From Enoplolaimus lenunculus (lineage: Eukaryota > Nematoda > Enoplea > Enoplida > Thoracostomopsidae), in assembly GCA_030248215.1 (NCBI GenBank), contig JASANG010002922.1, positions 248,001 through 312,000 on the forward strand: a DNA stretch of 64,000 nt, read 5' to 3'. The number at the start of each line of letters is the position of its first letter. Within the stretch, counting starts at the first letter, position 1. The notes under the pieces are model-generated. The model worked only from the letters and a program-made list of their open reading frames with translations. It did no database searches and was not told the origin of the DNA. The translations under genes and the position numbers were made by a program. Shown in pieces: positions 59,265-64,000 of this stretch.

Positions 59265-59805
59265 TGTTCGTCTTTGCCTGTTGCCCCTTCTGTTGTTGTT
59301 TACGTTATACGTTTGTTTCGTTCTTAAATTGCTTTCAACACTTCAAATCTGTCAAGTGGAACATCGTATTCATAAAATATCAAATGCGATGATGGTATAT
59401 CAGTAACAGTGGCTTTTGGTAAAGTGGTTTGTGCTAAATATAAGTGATACTCCTGTAGATTTTCCTCTTAAGTCGAGATGGGTGTGGCGTTTTTCATTTG
59501 TTTCTTGGTTCTCATCTTAGTTGTGGAGAATACGTTTTGTTCTACATTATTATTTCAAAATGTTATTTTGTTCGAAACGCGACGTCGAATTCAGTTTATG
59601 TACGTGTCGATGTTTTGTCTGGTGTAACGCTGTTTTATTGTTAATAGAGTACCTTTTGTGTAAAAATCAGACTATAGTGAACACGGAATTGTTTAAGTCA
59701 CCACTATTTTATATTGTAATCTATTAAGATTTTCAAAGTAAAACATAAATGTCGTTTTGTGAGAGCGATAGGTGTGTCTGAGGTGATTGAACTCATTCTG
59801 AGTAA

Positions 59806-60076
59806 TTGAACCACTTCTCACATTGAGTTGCCTATAGGCAACTCAACACAGGGTATATACGTCGAATAGCATGTATCGCACCGTGTTTAACAATTGCAAC
59901 ACGTAAACATATTACTAAATCACAACAACACGTGATAGCCCCCTCGGGCTCGAGCGTCAAGCTCCTATAGCTGAGTGGTGATGGTATACGCCTCTCACTC
60001 CAGTCACTGGAGTTCGAATCCTAGAATAAAAGTAGGTCCAGGGGAAATAAAAAATATTCATGTGAGAAAGGGTTAA
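59806..60076 (+). mobile_element. Family I foldback carrying a tRNA-like module
   Basis: Opposite orientation to the copy at 28036 and similar over its whole length. The tRNA-like segment is at 59961-60024. Confidence 0.8.
59961..60024 (+). ncRNA. tRNA-like pol III promoter module in a family I element
   Basis: TAGCTGAGTGGTGATGG and GAGTTCGAATCC, nearly identical to 28087-28151 and at the same place within the element. Confidence 0.55.
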
Positions 60077-60796
60077 TTACTATTAACCCAGAATTAAATC
60101 AGCTCAGAATGAGTTGCTGTTTACTGTTATCAATTCAGAAATATTTAAGGCAAGTTTCGTTGATCTCCGGCTTTGGTAGTTTTCACCTACAGTTGCACCC
60201 TGATACATAAACGGGAAACGGATATAAAGTAAAAAAAATTTCAGAGTTGAGGCTCGCAATTATTTACCGGGCGTTCTCAAATTTTAAAAAAATTCGGATG
60301 CACGGAAATTTTAACATTTGGGATATATCGTGACCTTAATATTATTTCATAGTTGCAGAAAAATGTAATGAACACCTGCGAGATACCTAATACGTTGTTT
60401 AACTGATTTTGAATTTTCTCAGCTTGAAACAAAGCGCACTTATGATTTCCAACTGACGTTTTATTTATTTTAAGTCGACGTATTCTTTGAATCAAAGCAC
60501 TGTCAATTTAAAATGTTTGTTTTTGGATACTTTATGCCTCAAAGATATATGCTTTCACTTTATGTTTAATGTTTCAAGCAGAATAGGTTGTCATCTAAAT
60601 TGCATTTTCTACGTTACAACCTCTTGCATGTTGACATATTCCATTTGTGCTTCATTTTATTGTATGTTTCAGGTTTTATAGCAATACGTTCCGCAACTCG
60701 AGTCATGCACGAGTTTTAATAGTTTGACGCTGTACTTTTAACGACGTTCGATGCGGCCCGTCTCTGTCCGTTACTGTGCAATATCATACCCTCTTG

Positions 60797-61165
60797 TACG
60801 ATAGTTGTACGTGGGTGTAACCGGATATCCGTTTCCGTTAAAGTTCAGTGTCCGTTTCCGTTATAGAAATACCGGAAATTTTGTTATTTTTATGCTCACA
60901 AAACTTGTTGTAAATCGCGTATATGTCTCGCAATTTTTTATTACAGGTATGCTGCGCATCCAAAATGTTAAAACTTTCGTTGCATCCGCAAATTTTTTGT
61001 TTACAAAGCCAATGAACATTTGCGTATCTCAATTGTGTTGGCAGAAAAATAAAACATCTTTGAAACTTTCATACTTTTTTACTATCCCTTTTCCGTTTTT
61101 ATTTCCGTTATTTTGATCATTATCTGTTTCCGTTTTAGTTGTTTTTACTATCCGTTTACACCCAG
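60797..61165. mobile_element. Inverted-repeat element with CCGTTTCCGTT motifs
   Basis: Begins near GGGTGTAACCGGATATCCG and ends ACTATCCGTTTACACCCAG. Fragments of the same kind occur at 40505-40560, 62670-62745 and 63695-63755. Confidence 0.55.
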
Positions 61166-61629
61166 CCGTACGGTGATGGACGGTGACGTACGACAAGTAT
61201 ACTGTCACCCAAAACGCAGACACGAATCTTTCTGTGTATATTCGGAAGCTCAATCGCTTTTTTAACAAAATTTGTAATTTCATTCCAACGAATATCTACA
61301 CGTAATGGATTTCAGTAGCTTTCAGAACATTACAGATTCTTGAGTCTAGACCAGTTCAAAAATAGGTTCAGTTTTTTATTTCGAAACCAAAATTGTGTGA
61401 TTTCTTAACTCTTTTGGTTGTGAAAACTCAGTTTCATATGAAATTTCTTTTGAGGGGTATTGTGATAGACACTGAAACGTTTTCGGCTTTAGTGCGTTGC
61501 ATACTGAAGAATTTTGGCTTCAGAGCGAACTACACATGCATTTTTGGCCTCACTGTTCATTACACTACTCCCTCAAAAGTCACCTAAGTAGTGTACGCAT
61601 GATATTGTGGAATTTGCACAAATTATTTT

Positions 61630-62039
61630 GGCTGGGTTTCTGTAACCCTAATTTTGCACGGCTTCATATGTAAGTGTTAGCTAAAGATTACTCAGCCAAT
61701 TTATCTTTTCTAAAAGCGTACTTAAGTGAAGTAAAAATACTCAAATTTCAAGAATGCAGACTATTAACATACCTGCCATATTTTCCTTACTTCATACTGA
61801 GACTGTGGAATGTAGATTCATGGAATTTCCGTACTATAAAGCAAATGCGTGGCTTAATTGTTATGGCACTGTCTCAGTTGCAAATTTTCGTTTTGTCCAA
61901 AACTTATTAAGTATATACTTTAGCTAGTGGCTTAGCTAAGTACTTAACCAAAACTTAAGTAAATACTTAATCCAAAATCAAGTAAACACTTTAATCAAAA
62001 CTTAAATAAATACTTAAGTAACATTTCAGAAACCCAGCC
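61630..62039. mobile_element. Family G MITE
   Basis: GGCTGGGTTTCTGTAACCC to ACATTTCAGAAACCCAGCC with TACTTAAG motifs. It ends 68 bases before the ATG of the putative exon at 62108. Confidence 0.8.
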
Positions 62040-62107
62040 AATATCAGTTAACAAAATTTTCAAAGTTTACCAGGTAAAAGCTTACAATCAAAGTTAATAT
62101 ATTAATC

Positions 62108-62287
62108 ATGCAAAACTCGCAACATTCATTCAATTCTCAACTCGAAATCGACGCATCATCTCTCATCAATCAACACCGAAGACGTCCGAACAGTTTATCC
62201 CTACTCAGTTTCAATGGTAACCTCAAGCCACCGAATGTCTCTTATGCATTACCAATTGAATTTCCAGTATCACCGTTGAAACAAATG
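62108..62287 (+). CDS. Possible first coding exon of an unidentified gene
   Basis: An ATG at 62108 opens 60 codons (start MQNSQHSFNSQLEIDASS, later NQHRRRPNSLSLLSFNG) ending at a phase-0 donor ATG|GTAAAT at 62287. The composition, rich in Ser, Asn, Gln and Pro, is more protein-like than neighbouring ORFs. No domain is recognised and no second exon was found before the window ends. It could be a chance ORF. Confidence 0.33.
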
Positions 62288-62783
62288 GTAAATTGTAGGA
62301 TAACATCCGTTTCCGACCTGTGTCCGTTTCTGCTTTCTTTATTATATATTTTAGTATTATTTCGTATTCTTTTGTTACTTTCTTTTCGTCTCTCAGTATT
62401 TTGCTTATAAGTATAGCAAATTTTGATATATTTTTTATGATAATTAATTAGTAATGCCCACATTGCTACTTTAGATATATTTGGTTTAAGCTTATATATG
62501 TATCTATTTACCCGTGAGAACTTGGTATCCGTAGTGCAAGTACGACACAGCGGTATGTCCCTAAATGTGTTTGTTGCAACCAAACTTAGACGGCAGTGCA
62601 GCAACTGTAAAATATACGAGAATTTTAACTGTCAACATTGTTGTATTAATTTAAACGAAACCTTTTAGGGTGTAAACTGATATAGTGAAATAGTAACGGA
62701 AACGGATAGCGGCCAAAATAACAGAAAAAAGAAACGGATATTGAAGTTTTAAAATGTCAAAATGTTTCATTTTCGAGCTAAAA

Positions 62784-63490
62784 CTGTAGTGACCCGAACA
62801 AGAGGGAGAAGTTGATTTATAGTTCGCCTCTCCGGAGGCTACCCGTGTTGCAATTCGGTTCCGTACTGCTATTTGTTTTTCAAATTGCCTCTAGTTGTTT
62901 GACAACACCCCTTCAATTTATGCCAGCTGTGTTTTTTAGTTTATTTCTTATGGAATATAATACTTTTTATGTCCCATTCACACGTGCAACTTTTTGCAGC
63001 AAAAACTTGCACGTGCAACTTGCATGTACAAAAGTTTGGTCACAAAGCAGCTTTGACGTTCTTGCAGCTGCAAATTATTTAATGGAATTGTTGTTGTGGA
63101 ATTTAATTCGCACCTGTGAACGCATGCACCTGCATTTTGATTCGCTAAATCGGAACGTTCTTTTGAAAATACTTATTGCTGCAAGTATTTCGTGCAAGTT
63201 GCAGCTGCGAGTTCTCGCTGCAAAAACTTGCACGTTGAATGGGATTCAAGACTTGGATTTGACGCTTTTCGTGTAGGTATTACATTATATTTTGAGTAGT
63301 GAATCAAATTCTGTATTGAACTTGATTTGATTTAGGAAGCATTTGCATAATCTAGGTAGGATAAATGACGTTTTAATATTGGGTTCTATCCGTTTACGAA
63401 ATCTAATCATTAAAATACACTCATATTGACGTACACTCAGAGTAGAAACCAACTGTTATTACCTCCCTATCTCGTACTCGGGTTACTACA
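62784..63490. mobile_element. Family E MITE with nested family N
   Basis: CTGTAGTGACCCGAACAAG to CGTACTCGGGTTACTAC. A separate inverted-repeat element (62974-63240) sits within it. Confidence 0.8.
62974..63240. mobile_element. Family N inverted-repeat element
   Basis: Begins CCCATTCACACGTGCAAC and ends ACTTGCACGTTGAATGGG. Arms consist of repeated GCAAAAACTTGCACG motifs. Nested in a family E copy. Confidence 0.7.
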
Positions 63491-64000
63491 ACACAGTTGT
63501 GGCATTCAAATATTCTGCGGTCTTTCTAAAATTTTAGAAAATGAATCCAATTTTTAAAGATTTTAGGCGAGTTTCGTTATTTTTATTTCGTATCGAACAA
63601 TTTGCAGCCTGTCAGTAAAGAATTTTTGCGCGATATGTCCGAGATCTAAAACTAATATTGAGCATAAAACTAATTGAAATTTCGGTATTTCTTTAACGGA
63701 AACGGACGCCGATTTTTATCGAAAATGGAAACGGATATCCGGTTCGGCCCTAGCACTATATCAACACAATTATAAACTTTGGCATTACCCGAAAAATAGT
63801 CATTAATAAAGATTCAATATTGTGTCAACTCGAAACAGTTTTTGGTATTAATTCAAGCAATTGATTGCAAAGATTAGGGGCGGAACGTATTTGTCCTGGA
63901 GTGCAATAACAAAAATTTATCGATAATAATTTCGGAACATATAATAAGTATACAAGTTTTCAGTCTTGCTAAAATATATTACTATATCAGAAAACAATAT

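Larger units (their letters stand above)
55992..62107. other. 3' flank of PPP2R2 and long spacer
   Basis: An ATTAAA lies near 56098. The rest is AT-rich with a TA microsatellite (59192-59261), a family I foldback (59806-60076), a relic of family C (about 60085-60150), a repeat with AACGGAAACGGAT motifs (60797-61165), GC-rich K motifs near 60720-60800 and 61170-61205, and a family G element (61630-62039). ORFs here look spurious. Confidence 0.55.
62288..64000. other. Repeat-rich window end
   Basis: Contains the family E element with nested family N (62784-63490) and stretches with AACGGAAACGGA motifs at 62695-62745 and 63695-63745. No exon is supported. Confidence 0.5.

Noticed and set aside
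62812-63276. 154-codon ORF
   Set aside because: Lies across family E and nested family N sequence, with no domain or splice context.

Overview
This is a eukaryotic, AT-rich, intron-rich animal sequence in which short coding exons with clean GT-AG introns sit in a sea of short non-autonomous transposons. Many of those elements carry runs of TTAGGC, the hexamer known as the nematode telomere repeat. With the animal-type gene set this suggests a repeat-rich nematode or close relative, but that placement is inference only.

Layout from left to right: (1) the last exon of a THUMPD1/Tan1-like tRNA-acetylation adaptor, + strand, 261-716. (2) A complete five-exon aldo-keto reductase, + strand, 3510-8067. 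(3) A large coiled-coil protein gene, - strand, 38648 down to 8690, with 29 exons traced and tail-to-tail with the reductase. (4) A complete six-exon ribosomal protein uL13 (RPL13A) gene, - strand, 44399-41177. (5) A twelve-exon PP2A B55 regulatory subunit gene (PPP2R2), + strand, 48387-55991, with a long low-complexity N-terminal extension. (6) A weakly supported first coding exon of another gene, + strand, 62108-62287. The genes are unrelated housekeeping or structural genes; nothing suggests an operon or cluster.

The introns and spacers hold at least ten families of inverted-repeat elements, labelled here A to N with some letters unused. A and B have TTAGGC arrays between terminal repeats. 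C and D are foldbacks ending CACTG/CAGTG. E ends CTGTAGTGACCCG. F ends CAGGGTGC. G ends GGCTGGGTTTC. H has an almost 60-bp terminal repeat. I is a foldback carrying a tRNA-like pol III module. J is a tRNA-derived SINE-like repeat. K is a GC-rich palindrome, L carries an ATCACCAATTGGTGAT palindrome, and N is nested in an E copy. There is also a decayed LINE 3' end (about 46.0-47.06 kb), a 13-copy 32-bp minisatellite, a four-copy 20-bp tandem repeat and a TA microsatellite.

No transposase, CRISPR array, virus-like element or toxin gene was recognised. The points most worth a second look are the TTAGGC-cored transposons, their insertion within 12-50 bp of splice donors of the coiled-coil gene, the tRNA-like module inside a foldback element, and the enlarged B55 subunit.
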